A stretch of DNA of 64,000 nucleotides from Clostridium sp. DSM 17811 (lineage in GTDB: Bacteria; Bacillota; Clostridia; Clostridiales; Clostridiaceae). A program made the translations under genes and the position numbers. This document shows positions 17,039-24,860 of the stretch, in pieces. The notes under the pieces are model-generated. The model had not been told where the DNA came from, searched no databases, and saw nothing but the letters and a program-made list of their open reading frames with translations. Position 1 is the first letter of the stretch; the number at the start of each line of letters is the position of its first letter. The stretch covers positions 372,001 to 436,000 of the forward strand of contig NZ_JAHLDU010000002.1 in the NCBI RefSeq assembly GCF_018861905.1. Reading direction: 5' to 3'.

Positions 17039-17071
17039 TAAGGATTTAGTTTCCTTAGCTCTATTTTTTTT
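17039..17071 (+). terminator. Rho-independent terminator-like hairpin
   Basis: TAAGGA (17039-17044) pairs with TCCTTA (17052-17057), followed within eight bases by a run of T to about 17071. It can end the glycosyltransferase/GyrI-like transcript. The stem is short. Confidence 0.5.
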
Positions 17072-17156
17072 ACATTATTAAGAAACTGAGCAAAAGGATA
17101 AATACTTAATGATAAACATATAATTTTTATAAAATGAGAAGCCTATTTGGAAAATA

Positions 17157-17200
17157 TGGTATAATAAGCAAAAGATTTAATGACATAAATCTTTTCTTAT
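17157..17200 (+). promoter_or_regulatory. Extended -10 element overlapped by a near-perfect inverted repeat
   Basis: TGGTATAAT (17157-17165) is a perfect extended -10 element. Starting inside it, AAAAGATTTA (17170-17179) pairs perfectly with TAAATCTTTT (17186-17195), and the arms extend outward to ATAAG/CTTAT with one bulged C. The repeat covers the -10 and the expected transcription start, which is the position of an operator. It could instead be a terminator-like stem. Confidence 0.45.
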
Positions 17201-17205
17201 GAGCT

Positions 17206-17316
17206 ATGCGCCGCCGCATTTATGAATTACTAAAAAATCATTCACAATTAAATGTTATTATTTTGAAAAGTAGTGGAGGTATAAAGAAATTTATAGGTGA
17301 GCTAATAATAAAATAG
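17206..17316 (+). CDS. Short ORF downstream of the 17157 promoter
   Basis: A 36-codon frame starting ATG (MRRRIYELLKN) and ending KKFIGELIIK lies just after the promoter and inverted repeat. Its first codons form the only GC-rich spot (CGCCGCCGC) in the gap. There is no clear ribosome binding site and no recognised family. It may be a gene fragment or a leader. The remainder of the gap to 17397 holds only AT-rich sequence and the ribosome binding site of the next gene. Confidence 0.25.
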   Translation: MRRRIYELLKNHSQLNVIILKSSGGIKKFIGELIIK

Positions 17317-17397
17317 ACGGAATATTCATAAAATAATTTACAGTTTTGAAATCGTAAAGAAAAAATATTTTATAGGGATTAAAGGGGAGTAGTTATT

Positions 17398-17940
17398 ATG
17401 TTAATCAAACTTGAAAGATTTAGAAGTGAGGAAATTATGCAATTAGTGTCATGGGTTCCTAATAAAGAGTTCTTACTTCAATGGGGAGGGCCATTATATA
17501 ATTTTGAATTTATGGGGAAACAGTTTCTTAATGATATAAATGAGATGATAGGTGAGAATCCTAAAAATTTAATGTTTAGTTGTAAACTACTTGAAAGTAA
17601 TGAGATGGTTGGTCATATACAGTTACTTGGTATAGATAGAGTAAATATGTCTGCTCGAGTAGGTAGGGTTCTTGTAGGTGATAAAAAATATAGAAGCAAA
17701 GGAATTGGTTTGGAAATGGTAAATGTAATTTTGGACATTGCATTTAATAAATTAAATTTACATAGGGTAGATTTGGGTGTATTCGATTTTAATGAATCTG
17801 CAATTGCTTGCTATAAAAAAGCAGGATTTATTATTGAAGGGAATTTTAGAGAATGTAGAAAAATAGATGGAAAGTACTGGTCATTGATTAACATGAGTAT
17901 TCTCGAGGATGAATATAGAAGTAATAAAAACACTATTTAG
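17398..17940 (+). CDS. GNAT acetyltransferase, RimJ/RimL type
   Basis: A 180-residue GNAT with LIKLERFRSEEIMQLVSWV at the start, the strand EMVGHIQLLGI, the acetyl-CoA loop DKKYRSKGIGLEMV and the closing block NESAIACYKKAGFIIEGNFRE. The start follows GGGGAG. This ending (AGFIIEG-x-RE) is the common form of Firmicute ribosomal-protein-serine-acetyltransferase-like enzymes. The substrate is not known. It is probably transcribed from the promoter at 17157 or a nearer AT-rich one. Confidence 0.87.
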   Translation: MLIKLERFRSEEIMQLVSWVPNKEFLLQWGGPLYNFEFMGKQFLNDINEMIGENPKNLMFSCKLLESNEMVGHIQLLGIDRVNMSARVGRVLVGDKKYRSKGIGLEMVNVILDIAFNKLNLHRVDLGVFDFNESAIACYKKAGFIIEGNFRECRKIDGKYWSLINMSILEDEYRSNKNTI

Positions 17941-18035
17941 TGTTAATGAATAAACTTAGTATTAGGTAGAATATTGGTGTTTTATCATCCAACAAATAAT
18001 ATACATTATTCAATAAATCATTGGGGAGGAATCAC

Positions 18036-18545
18036 GTGATAAAATTAGAAAGTGAAAGATTAAATTTATTACCCTTACAGGCAAAACACCTCTCTTTAGC
18101 TGTAGATAACTATGGGGAAATGCAGAGTGAGTTGGGATTAAGCGTTTCTAATACAATACTTGATGATGAAATGAAGTATGCAATGAAAGTAAGATTGCAA
18201 AAGGTGAGTGAAGATAATAAAAACTATTTATGGTTAACAAATTGGGCGATCGTTCTTAAAGAAGAAAATAGGATAATAGGATTTATAATGATTAAAGGAT
18301 GTCCTAATGAAAATGGTGAAGTAATAGTTGGATATGGTATTGAAGAGATGTACAGAAAAAGGGGTTAGGCTACGGAAGCATTACAAGGTTTAAAAAAATG
18401 GATTTTCGAAAATACAAAGGCTATATATATAATTGCAGATACAGAAAAGGATAATATAGAATCACATAAAGTATTAAAAAATGTGGGTGCTATTAAATAT
18501 AAGAAGGATGACGAATTAATATGGTGGAAAATTGAAAATAAATAA
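18036..18545 (+). pseudogene. GNAT acetyltransferase interrupted by one in-frame TAG
   Basis: The GTG start at 18036 follows GGGGAGGA. The frame runs through LESERLNLLPL and GEVIVGYGIEEMYRKRG, then a TAG at 18366-18368, then continues without shift as ATEALQGLKKWIF to KVLKNVGAIKYKKDDELIWW and a TAA at 18543-18545. In the family this position is a Tyr in R-G-x-G-Y-A-T-E-A-L, so a TAT to TAG change explains the break. The stop falls inside the acetyl-CoA loop, so the truncated product should be dead. It is a paralogue of the intact gene at 21667. Confidence 0.85.
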
Positions 18546-18565
18546 AATATTTTAGGAGGATATAC

Positions 18566-19567
18566 ATGGATGAAATAACCAAATTAAAGGCCGGTGATTC
18601 GATAGGTATTTTCTCGCCATCAGCACCTATAACATATTCATGTCCTAATAGATTTGATAAAGCCAAGAAATATTTACAAAGCAAAGGCTTTAAGCTGATA
18701 GAGGGGAGTTTAACAGGTAAATATGATTTTTATAGGTCGGGAAGTATTATGCAAAGAGCAGAGGAATTAAATAGTTTAATTAGAAATCCAGAAGTGAAAT
18801 GTATCATGGCAACAATTGGTGGGATGAATTCAAATTCAATTCTTCCTTATATAGATTACGCTGAGTTTAAGATACATACTAAGATAATAATAGGATATTC
18901 TGATGTTACAGCAATTCTTCTTGCTATATATGCACAAACAGGAATAAGTACATATTATGGACCTGCATTAGTGGCATCATTTGGAGAATTTGCACCATTT
19001 GTTGATCTTACTTATAAATATTTCAAAGAAATCACTATGGATAAAATGAGTTTTCCTTATGTCTTTCAAACTCCAGAATACTGGACAGATGAATACGTTA
19101 ATTGGGAAATACAAGATAGAAGCAAAGAAAAAAGAGAAAACTCTTGGATTACAATTTATGGGGGAAATGTACGAGGCAGGGTAATGGGTGGCAACTTAAA
19201 TACAATTCAAGGGATATGGGGCAGCAAATATATGCCTGAAATAAAGGATGGAGATATACTTTTTATAGAAGACTCTTTAAAAGATGTTGCAACGATAGAA
19301 AGAAGTTTTTCTTTTCTAAAATTAAATGGTGTATTTGATAAAATTTCTGGAATTATACTTGGGAAACATGAATTATTTGATGATATGAAGACAGGTAGAA
19401 AACCATATGAAATTTTAGTAGAAGTATTAGGAGATAAGAAGTTACCATTTGTTGCCGATTTTGATTGTTGTCATACGCACCCAATGATGACGCTACCAAT
19501 AGGATGTGAAATTGAACTTGATGCTACAAATAAGAGAGTAAGCATCATAAAAGATTGGTTTAATTAG
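18566..19567 (+). CDS. S66 family LD-carboxypeptidase / MccF-like immunity peptidase
   Basis: A 333-residue cytoplasmic serine peptidase. The nucleophile lies in IIGYSDVTA (Ser112), the Glu in ILFIEDS (about 236), and the His in HTHPMMTLPIG (about 304), giving the Ser-Glu-His triad of S66 enzymes. The GGNLNTIQGIWGSKYMP segment and the length match the MccF group, which cleaves the toxic aminoacyl-AMP analogue released from microcin C, rather than shorter LdcA muropeptidases. The ribosome binding site is TAGGAGG. With no microcin operon nearby, a self-standing resistance role is plausible but inferred. Confidence 0.85.
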   Translation: MDEITKLKAGDSIGIFSPSAPITYSCPNRFDKAKKYLQSKGFKLIEGSLTGKYDFYRSGSIMQRAEELNSLIRNPEVKCIMATIGGMNSNSILPYIDYAEFKIHTKIIIGYSDVTAILLAIYAQTGISTYYGPALVASFGEFAPFVDLTYKYFKEITMDKMSFPYVFQTPEYWTDEYVNWEIQDRSKEKRENSWITIYGGNVRGRVMGGNLNTIQGIWGSKYMPEIKDGDILFIEDSLKDVATIERSFSFLKLNGVFDKISGIILGKHELFDDMKTGRKPYEILVEVLGDKKLPFVADFDCCHTHPMMTLPIGCEIELDATNKRVSIIKDWFN

Positions 19568-19587
19568 AAATATAGTATAGAAATGTG

Positions 19588-19641
19588 ATAACTGCTCAAG
19601 GAACAGCATTTATCGATTTTGGAATTGAAATATGTGATTGA
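19588..19641 (+). pseudogene. Possible DJ-1/PfpI family C-terminal remnant
   Basis: Seventeen codons read ITAQGTAFIDFGIEICD and stop. The pattern ITA-x-GTA-x-x-x-F-x-x-EI is the conserved late segment of DJ-1/PfpI-type glutamine amidotransferase-fold proteins. Nothing upstream extends it. It is a short stub, so the call is tentative. Confidence 0.35.
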
Positions 19642-19677
19642 TATAAAATAACATGAATGAGGGAGGAAAATCATACT

Positions 19678-20070
19678 ATGATTATGTACAATACGGATAA
19701 AAAAGTTGATTATGATAAATTGAAAAATTTATTTAATGAGGTAGGCTGGAATGATAAGACTGAGGATAATAATAGATTATTACTTATGGTAGAAAATTCT
19801 CAAATAGTAGTTACTGCATGGGATGAGGGGAGAATGGTAGGATTTGCCAGGTGTACAACAGATTATGTGTTTAATGGACAAATAAATAATGTAGTGGTTG
19901 ATTCTAAATATAGAAAAAAAGGTATTGGTAAAAATTTAATAAACATAATATTTAATAGTAGTAAACAAGTCACATACATGTTAAGGGGAAGCATTAGTAA
20001 TGAGGGATTTTATAGAAGTTTAGGTTTTGAGGATGGGCCAATATCCTTAATTTATAAACGGAAAAGTTAA
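19678..20070 (+). CDS. GNAT acetyltransferase (small)
   Basis: The ATG at 19678 is chosen because GAGGGAGGAAAA ends about eight bases before it; the ATG at 19657 lies upstream of that site. The 130-residue protein has the acceptor strand MVGFARCTTDYVFNGQINNVVVD, the acetyl-CoA loop SKYRKKGIGKNLI and the ending NEGFYRSLGFEDG. The layout is like the gene at 9050. The substrate is unknown. Confidence 0.84.
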   Translation: MIMYNTDKKVDYDKLKNLFNEVGWNDKTEDNNRLLLMVENSQIVVTAWDEGRMVGFARCTTDYVFNGQINNVVVDSKYRKKGIGKNLINIIFNSSKQVTYMLRGSISNEGFYRSLGFEDGPISLIYKRKS

Positions 20071-20133
20071 GATGAAATATAAATATTTATATAATATTGG
20101 CCACATATGGAAAATTGGAAGGATGATAGAGAG

Positions 20134-20940
20134 ATGAAAGAAAACTTGCAACTTAATGCAGATAGATTTATGGGATTTGCTGATGTTTATAATAATGCAA
20201 GACCTAAATGTCCAGAGAAAGTTAAGGATATAATACTCAAATATTTAAATCATGCCCCAACTCTTGTGGTTGATTTGGGATGTGGTACAGGGCTTTCTAC
20301 AAGAATTTGGAGTGAGGTAAGTAATAAAGTAATTGGGATAGAACCAAGTACTGACATGATTAAATTGGCAAGAGAAAAATCAGAGGGTTTTAATAATATA
20401 TTATTTAATTCTGCGTTTTCAGATAATACTCAATTAAACAATAGCTGTGCAGATATTATCACATGTTCGCAATCATTTCACTGGATGAATCCAGAAAATA
20501 CCTTGAATGAAGTATCGAGAATTTTAAAGAAAGGTGGTATATTTGCAGTCTACGATAATGACTGGCCACCTGTATGTAATTGGGAAGCAGAACTTGAATA
20601 TAATAAGCTTTTTGATAAAGTAAGAGAATTTGAATTATCACATCCAGATATTAAAGAAAGTTTTAAGAGATGGGACAAAGACAAGCATCTTTCAAATATA
20701 AAAAATAGTGGTAATTTCAGATATGTAAGAGAAATAGTATTTTCTAACTCTGAGATTTGTAATGCACAAAGATTTATTTCAATTGCTTTAAGCCAAGGAG
20801 GAGTACAGGCTATTATGAAAGCCAATATAGATGAAATTAATCCTCTTTTGATTTCTTTTAAAGAGCGAATTATTGATATCTTTGGCAGCAGTGAATTTAA
20901 TATAGATTTTTGCTATCGGATGCGTATTGGTGTTAAGTAG
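20134..20940 (+). CDS. SAM-dependent methyltransferase (UbiE-like class I)
   Basis: The ATG at 20134 is preferred (268 residues) because GGAAGGA lies ten bases before it; the in-frame ATG at 20107 has no ribosome binding site. Motif I VVDLGCGTG is followed by the acidic residue in VIGIEPSTDM, then CSQSFHWMNPENTLNEVSRILKKGGIF, typical of the methyltransferase-11 family with a His-Trp pair at the active-site loop. The C-terminal 100 residues are a substrate cap. The acceptor is unknown. Confidence 0.85.
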   Translation: MKENLQLNADRFMGFADVYNNARPKCPEKVKDIILKYLNHAPTLVVDLGCGTGLSTRIWSEVSNKVIGIEPSTDMIKLAREKSEGFNNILFNSAFSDNTQLNNSCADIITCSQSFHWMNPENTLNEVSRILKKGGIFAVYDNDWPPVCNWEAELEYNKLFDKVREFELSHPDIKESFKRWDKDKHLSNIKNSGNFRYVREIVFSNSEICNAQRFISIALSQGGVQAIMKANIDEINPLLISFKERIIDIFGSSEFNIDFCYRMRIGVK

Positions 20941-21052
20941 ATTGTTAGAAATTGATTGTTTTGCACAATAGTATTTTTGTGAAAGCAAAGGTTAATTACA
21001 AATAAATTAGTTGTTAGGGGTAAGTACTTTTAGAGAAAGGGGATAAACAAAT

Positions 21053-21592
21053 ATGGAAACATTAGTGACTAATAGATTGATACTAAGGGAATGGAAAGAA
21101 AGTGATAGCACTGATTTATATGAGTATGCTAAAAGTGAATTAGTAGGTCCAAGTGCTGGCTGGCCACCTCATAAGAATGAGGAGGAAAGTAAAGGAATAA
21201 TAAGAATGTTCATTGAAAATAATGAAACATATGCTGTAGTTCTAAAATCAGAAAACAAAGTAATTGGTGGTATAGGACTTCATAATAGAAAACCTGATGA
21301 TAGTCTTTCAGACTTGAAACAAAAGGAAATAGGATATGTTCTTAATCCTAAATACTGGGGAAATGGGTTTATTCCAGAGGCTGTAAATTATTTAATAAAA
21401 TATGGATTTAATGAACTAAATTTAGATTTAATTTGGTGTGGACATTTTGACTTTAATTCTAAGTCTAAAAGGGTAATTGAAAAATGTGGATTTAAATATA
21501 GATTTCAAAAAACTGAGAAGTTAAAACTATTAGATAATAAAGAAGTTACCACTTTATACTATAATATCTTCAAATCCGAGTATACTGACTGA
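21053..21592 (+). CDS. GNAT acetyltransferase, RimJ/RimL type
   Basis: A 179-residue GNAT with TNRLILREWKESDSTDLYEY, GPSAGWPPHKNEEES, the strand VIGGIGLHNRKP, the acetyl-CoA region IGYVLNPKYWGNGFIPEAV and the ending SKSKRVIEKCGFKYRFQ. The GPSAGWPPH block marks a subgroup common in Clostridium and Bacillus. AAAGGGG precedes the ATG. The substrate is unknown. Confidence 0.87.
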   Translation: METLVTNRLILREWKESDSTDLYEYAKSELVGPSAGWPPHKNEEESKGIIRMFIENNETYAVVLKSENKVIGGIGLHNRKPDDSLSDLKQKEIGYVLNPKYWGNGFIPEAVNYLIKYGFNELNLDLIWCGHFDFNSKSKRVIEKCGFKYRFQKTEKLKLLDNKEVTTLYYNIFKSEYTD

Positions 21593-21666
21593 TTATCAAA
21601 AAAATGGATCGTTTTTATACAAAATTTATTAAGTCAATGTAAAAACTAAAAGTGGAGGTATTGCGT

Positions 21667-22179
21667 ATGAAAGTATTAGAGTCAGAAAGGTTACTTTTAA
21701 AACCCTTATCGTTTAATGAACTATTGCATATTAAGGAAAATGATATTAATAATATTGAACATATCATTGATGTTGAAGCAATATCCGATTCTGTTAAATT
21801 AGCAATAAAAAAGAAACTAGAGAAGATGAAAAATATTAGTGAAGATACTCAAAGCTGGTATACATACTGGCTAATAATTAATAAGGAAAATCAAATAGGA
21901 GTAGGTTTTATTGGATTTAAAGGGTTACTAATTGAAAATGGTTATTTAGAAGTTGGATACAGTATTTCACCTAATTATAGAAGGCAGAGACTTATGACGG
22001 AAGCCTTGGAAACATTAATAAGATGGGCTCATGGATTTCGAGAATGCAGAGGAATAATTGCCAAAGTTTCAAAAGGAAATATAGGGTCCACTAAAATATT
22101 AAATAATTGCAATTTTAGAGTAAATAGTTCAACCGAGCAAGAGAACAATTATATTCTTAATTTCAGAAGAGTGAAATAA
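21667..22179 (+). CDS. GNAT acetyltransferase, intact paralogue of the broken gene at 18036
   Basis: The ATG at 21667 (170 residues) follows GTGGAGG; the GTG at 21652 is part of that ribosome binding site. The protein begins LESERLLLKPLS, has the helix AIKKKLEKMKNISEDTQSWYTYWLII, then GYLEVGYSISPNYRRQRLMTEALETL and GSTKILNNCNF. The N-terminus and helix match the pseudogene at 18036 closely enough to place both in one subfamily. The acetyl-CoA loop is RRQRLM, lacking the usual Gly-x-Gly, so binding may be altered. Confidence 0.82.
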   Translation: MKVLESERLLLKPLSFNELLHIKENDINNIEHIIDVEAISDSVKLAIKKKLEKMKNISEDTQSWYTYWLIINKENQIGVGFIGFKGLLIENGYLEVGYSISPNYRRQRLMTEALETLIRWAHGFRECRGIIAKVSKGNIGSTKILNNCNFRVNSSTEQENNYILNFRRVK

Positions 22180-22279
22180 TTTATGATTGTTAATAATAGC
22201 TTGTATTAATTTAATGATTTAATTTAATTATTATATCGGTGAGTAAGAGAAGCTATGAAATAGCTTAGGAGGCAAAGTG

Positions 22280-23362
22280 ATGAAAGAAAAAATCCAACAG
22301 ATATGTGATGATTTCAGTAAAAAACATAATTTTTCTGGTACTTGCCTTGTGAAACAGGGGGATGATGTGATTTTTTCTCATGCGTATGGGTTGGCACATA
22401 GGGGGTTTAACATTCCTAATAGACTTAATACTATGTTTGATACGGCATCCATCACCAAAGTTTTTACTGCAACGGCCATTTTGATCTTGATAGAAAAAGG
22501 GTTGTTACATTTTGATGATAAAATTACAAGTATTATTGATTTAAAAGGAACTACAATTCCTAAGGATGTAAATATCTATAATTTGCTTAATCATACTTCT
22601 GGAATCGCTGATGATGCAGATGAAGAAGCAGGAGAAACTTACTCTGATTTATTTATTAATAAACCTAATTATTCTATAAGAAATACATGCGATTTTCTTA
22701 AGCAATTTGCATATAAACAACCTATATTTAAGGCGGGTACCGATGTTAGATATAATAATTGTGCTTTTGTATTATTGGGTTTAGCGATAGAAAAAATATC
22801 TGGACAGGATTATCGAAAATTTGTTACCGACAATATTTTTGTGCCTAGTGGTATGTTAAATACAAAATTTTGTGCTATGGATGAAGTGAATGCAAATATG
22901 GCAGAAGGTTATGTTGGGCACTACGCAAAAAATAAAGATCATATTAAATGGAGAAAAAACATTTACTCTTATCCACCTATTGGATCTCCTGATTCTGGAG
23001 TTTATACAACAGTACTTGATCTTGATATTTTTATAAGAAACATAAAATCAAATATGATATTAAATTCAGAGTATGTGAATATGTTATTTTCACCTCATTG
23101 TAAATTTGCCAAGCCCTTTAATTGCGGTGAATCTTCAGTTAATGCAACCTTAAGAAAAGGATATGCATTTGAGTTCGTAGAAATTAATGGTAATGTATTT
23201 TGTATGCGTAAAGAGGGTTTGAACGATGGTGTAGGTGCAATGCTTTCATATTATTCAGAGATTGATGCAACTATTATAATTTTGAGCAATCAAACTATGT
23301 GCAATGGAGAGTGTGATGTTTGGGAGATGCATAGGAAAATTCAAACTATAATAAGTGCTTAA
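22280..23362 (+). CDS. Serine hydrolase, class C beta-lactamase/PBP-like
   Basis: The ATG at 22280 (360 residues) follows AGGAGG at a good distance; the GTG three bases earlier is less likely. The S-x-x-K motif is SITK (Ser57-Lys60), preceded by the family's MFDTAS, and the second motif is RYNN (Y-x-N) near residue 155. There is no signal peptide, so unlike secreted beta-lactamases it appears to be cytoplasmic; such members are usually esterases or D-aminopeptidases. A small hairpin (22250-22266) sits just before its ribosome binding site. It is monocistronic. Confidence 0.87.
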   Translation: MKEKIQQICDDFSKKHNFSGTCLVKQGDDVIFSHAYGLAHRGFNIPNRLNTMFDTASITKVFTATAILILIEKGLLHFDDKITSIIDLKGTTIPKDVNIYNLLNHTSGIADDADEEAGETYSDLFINKPNYSIRNTCDFLKQFAYKQPIFKAGTDVRYNNCAFVLLGLAIEKISGQDYRKFVTDNIFVPSGMLNTKFCAMDEVNANMAEGYVGHYAKNKDHIKWRKNIYSYPPIGSPDSGVYTTVLDLDIFIRNIKSNMILNSEYVNMLFSPHCKFAKPFNCGESSVNATLRKGYAFEFVEINGNVFCMRKEGLNDGVGAMLSYYSEIDATIIILSNQTMCNGECDVWEMHRKIQTIISA

Positions 23363-23463
23363 TATAATAAGCATTATTAATTTTATACACGCCAATGAAA
23401 TTTGAAATTTAAATGGTAAATTCAATCTTAATATTATCTAATATCATATAGGAGGAATCACCA

Positions 23464-24354
23464 ATGAATTATATGATAAACAAAATAAAAACAACAAACG
23501 TAAGTGTTTTAATATATGCTTTTATAACAGTTTTCCTTTGGGCATCTGCATTTGTATTTACGAAGGTAGCCCTAGTAAGCTTTACACCAGAAGCATTAGG
23601 CTCAGTAAGGTATTTATTTGCAAGTATTTTGTTACTAGTTTTTGCGTTTATAAAAAAAATCTCACTGCCAAAGATAAAAGATGTACCTATGTTCTTTTTA
23701 TCAGGTTTAGTGGGGTTTGCTTTATATGTATATGCATTTAATGAAGGATCGGTAAGTGTAAGCGCAGCTACAGCAAGTATTTTAATCAGTACTGCACCAA
23801 TTATAACAGCTATTCTTGCAGTAATATTTTATAAAGAAAAAATTAATAAGGTATGTTGGTTTGCACTAGTAATAGAGTTTTTAGGGATAATTATCATTGC
23901 TCTAAATGGAGGAGTATTCTCTATTAGTAAGGGAATTGAATGGATACTTATTGCAGCACTTTGCCTTGCAATATATAACATAATACAACGTAAAATTTTA
24001 AAAAAATACACTCCGCTTGAAGCAACTACGTATAGTATATTTGCAGGGACTATATTACTTACTGTGTTTTTAAAAGACGGTTTGATGCAATTATCTAATG
24101 CACCTGTGTTACAAATTGTGAATGTTATTTATCTAGGAGTTTTCCCAGGTGCAATTGCTTATTTATTTTGGGTAATGGCTATATCCAAAGCAAAAAAAGT
24201 CACTACTGTTACGAATTTTATGTTTATTACACCGCTATTATCTACAATCATGGGTTTAATAGTAATAAGAGAAGTTCCATCATTTATAACCATAGTTGGT
24301 GGTTGTATAATTGTAGGTGCTTCAATTTTGTTCCAAAAACTTAGTCTAAAATGA
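23464..24354 (+). CDS. EamA/DMT family exporter
   Basis: A 296-residue membrane protein with ten predicted helices in two EamA repeats: the first from FITVFLWASAFVFTKVAL, the second from WILIAALCLAIYNIIQRKIL. The length and GSVSVSAATASILISTAPI segment are typical of the drug/metabolite transporter superfamily, which exports amino acids, nucleosides or drugs. ATAGGAGG precedes the ATG, and a T-rich hairpin follows the stop. The substrate is not predictable. Confidence 0.9.
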   Translation: MNYMINKIKTTNVSVLIYAFITVFLWASAFVFTKVALVSFTPEALGSVRYLFASILLLVFAFIKKISLPKIKDVPMFFLSGLVGFALYVYAFNEGSVSVSAATASILISTAPIITAILAVIFYKEKINKVCWFALVIEFLGIIIIALNGGVFSISKGIEWILIAALCLAIYNIIQRKILKKYTPLEATTYSIFAGTILLTVFLKDGLMQLSNAPVLQIVNVIYLGVFPGAIAYLFWVMAISKAKKVTTVTNFMFITPLLSTIMGLIVIREVPSFITIVGGCIIVGASILFQKLSLK

Positions 24355-24363
24355 TTAATATAG

Positions 24364-24400
24364 ATAAAAAAGAGGAGAAATCTTCTTTTTTATTTTTTTT
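24364..24400 (+). terminator. Terminator after the DMT exporter gene
   Basis: An A-rich left arm (AAAAAGAGGAGA) pairs with TCTTCTTTTT across a short loop and leads into a long T tract ending near 24400. Confidence 0.65.
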
Positions 24401-24505
24401 GTATTTATAGTTTTAGAGACATGAGAATTATAACCATATAAAGAATGAAAAAGTGTGGACATTTAAAGAGAATGGGAATACAATACAATTAGAAGGTTAG
24501 ACAGT

Positions 24506-24532
24506 TATCTAAATATCTAATTAATTATCTAA
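24506..24532 (+). promoter_or_regulatory. Candidate operator: three TATCTAA repeats before the ArsR-type gene
   Basis: TATCTAA occurs at 24506-24512, 24514-24520 and 24526-24532, and an inverted TTAGA lies at 24497-24501. The block sits 29-55 bases before the start of the SdpR-like regulator gene. SdpR-type repressors control their own operon, so this is a likely binding site. Binding is inferred. Confidence 0.5.
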
Positions 24533-24560
24533 ACCTAAAAAAATATAAGGAGAAATTAAT

Positions 24561-24860
24561 ATGTCAATTCTCAATTTACCATTTAAAGCACTTGCAGATC
24601 CAACAAGGAGAAAAATTATTTTATTATTGAAAGAGAAGGATTTGACTGCTGGGGAAATAGCAGAACATTTTAATATGACTAAACCAAGTATTTCTCACCA
24701 TCTTAATGCTTTAAAACAATCTTTGCTAGTAACAGATGAACGTAAGGGACAATATATTTATTATTCTCTTGATACTACAGTGTTTCAAGAAGTAACTAAT
24801 TGGTTTTTTAACGCAACACATGTTAATGAGGGGGAAAGTGAAAATGAAAAAGATAAGTAA
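24561..24860 (+). CDS. sdpR: ArsR-family autorepressor, SdpR-like
   Basis: A 99-residue winged-helix protein: FKALADPTRRKIILLLKEKDLTAGEIAEHFNMTKPSISHHLNALKQSLLV, then RKGQYIYYSLDT for the wing. The sequence fits the SdpR group and not metal sensors, since the metal-binding cysteines are absent. The gene overlaps the downstream SdpI-like gene by 17 bases. In Bacillus subtilis SdpR represses sdpRI until toxin binding to SdpI sequesters it at the membrane. The TATCTAA repeats upstream are a plausible operator. The symbol is by homology type only. Confidence 0.82.
   Translation: MSILNLPFKALADPTRRKIILLLKEKDLTAGEIAEHFNMTKPSISHHLNALKQSLLVTDERKGQYIYYSLDTTVFQEVTNWFFNATHVNEGESENEKDK

Noticed and set aside
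18366-18368. TAG read as pyrrolysine
   Set aside because: The site is a conserved Tyr in a GNAT motif, not a methylamine methyltransferase, and no PylRS or tRNA(Pyl) is in the window. A point mutation is simpler.
22250-22266. Regulatory hairpin before the serine hydrolase ribosome binding site
   Set aside because: AAGCTA/TAGCTT is only six bases and does not cover the AGGAGG; common by chance in this DNA.
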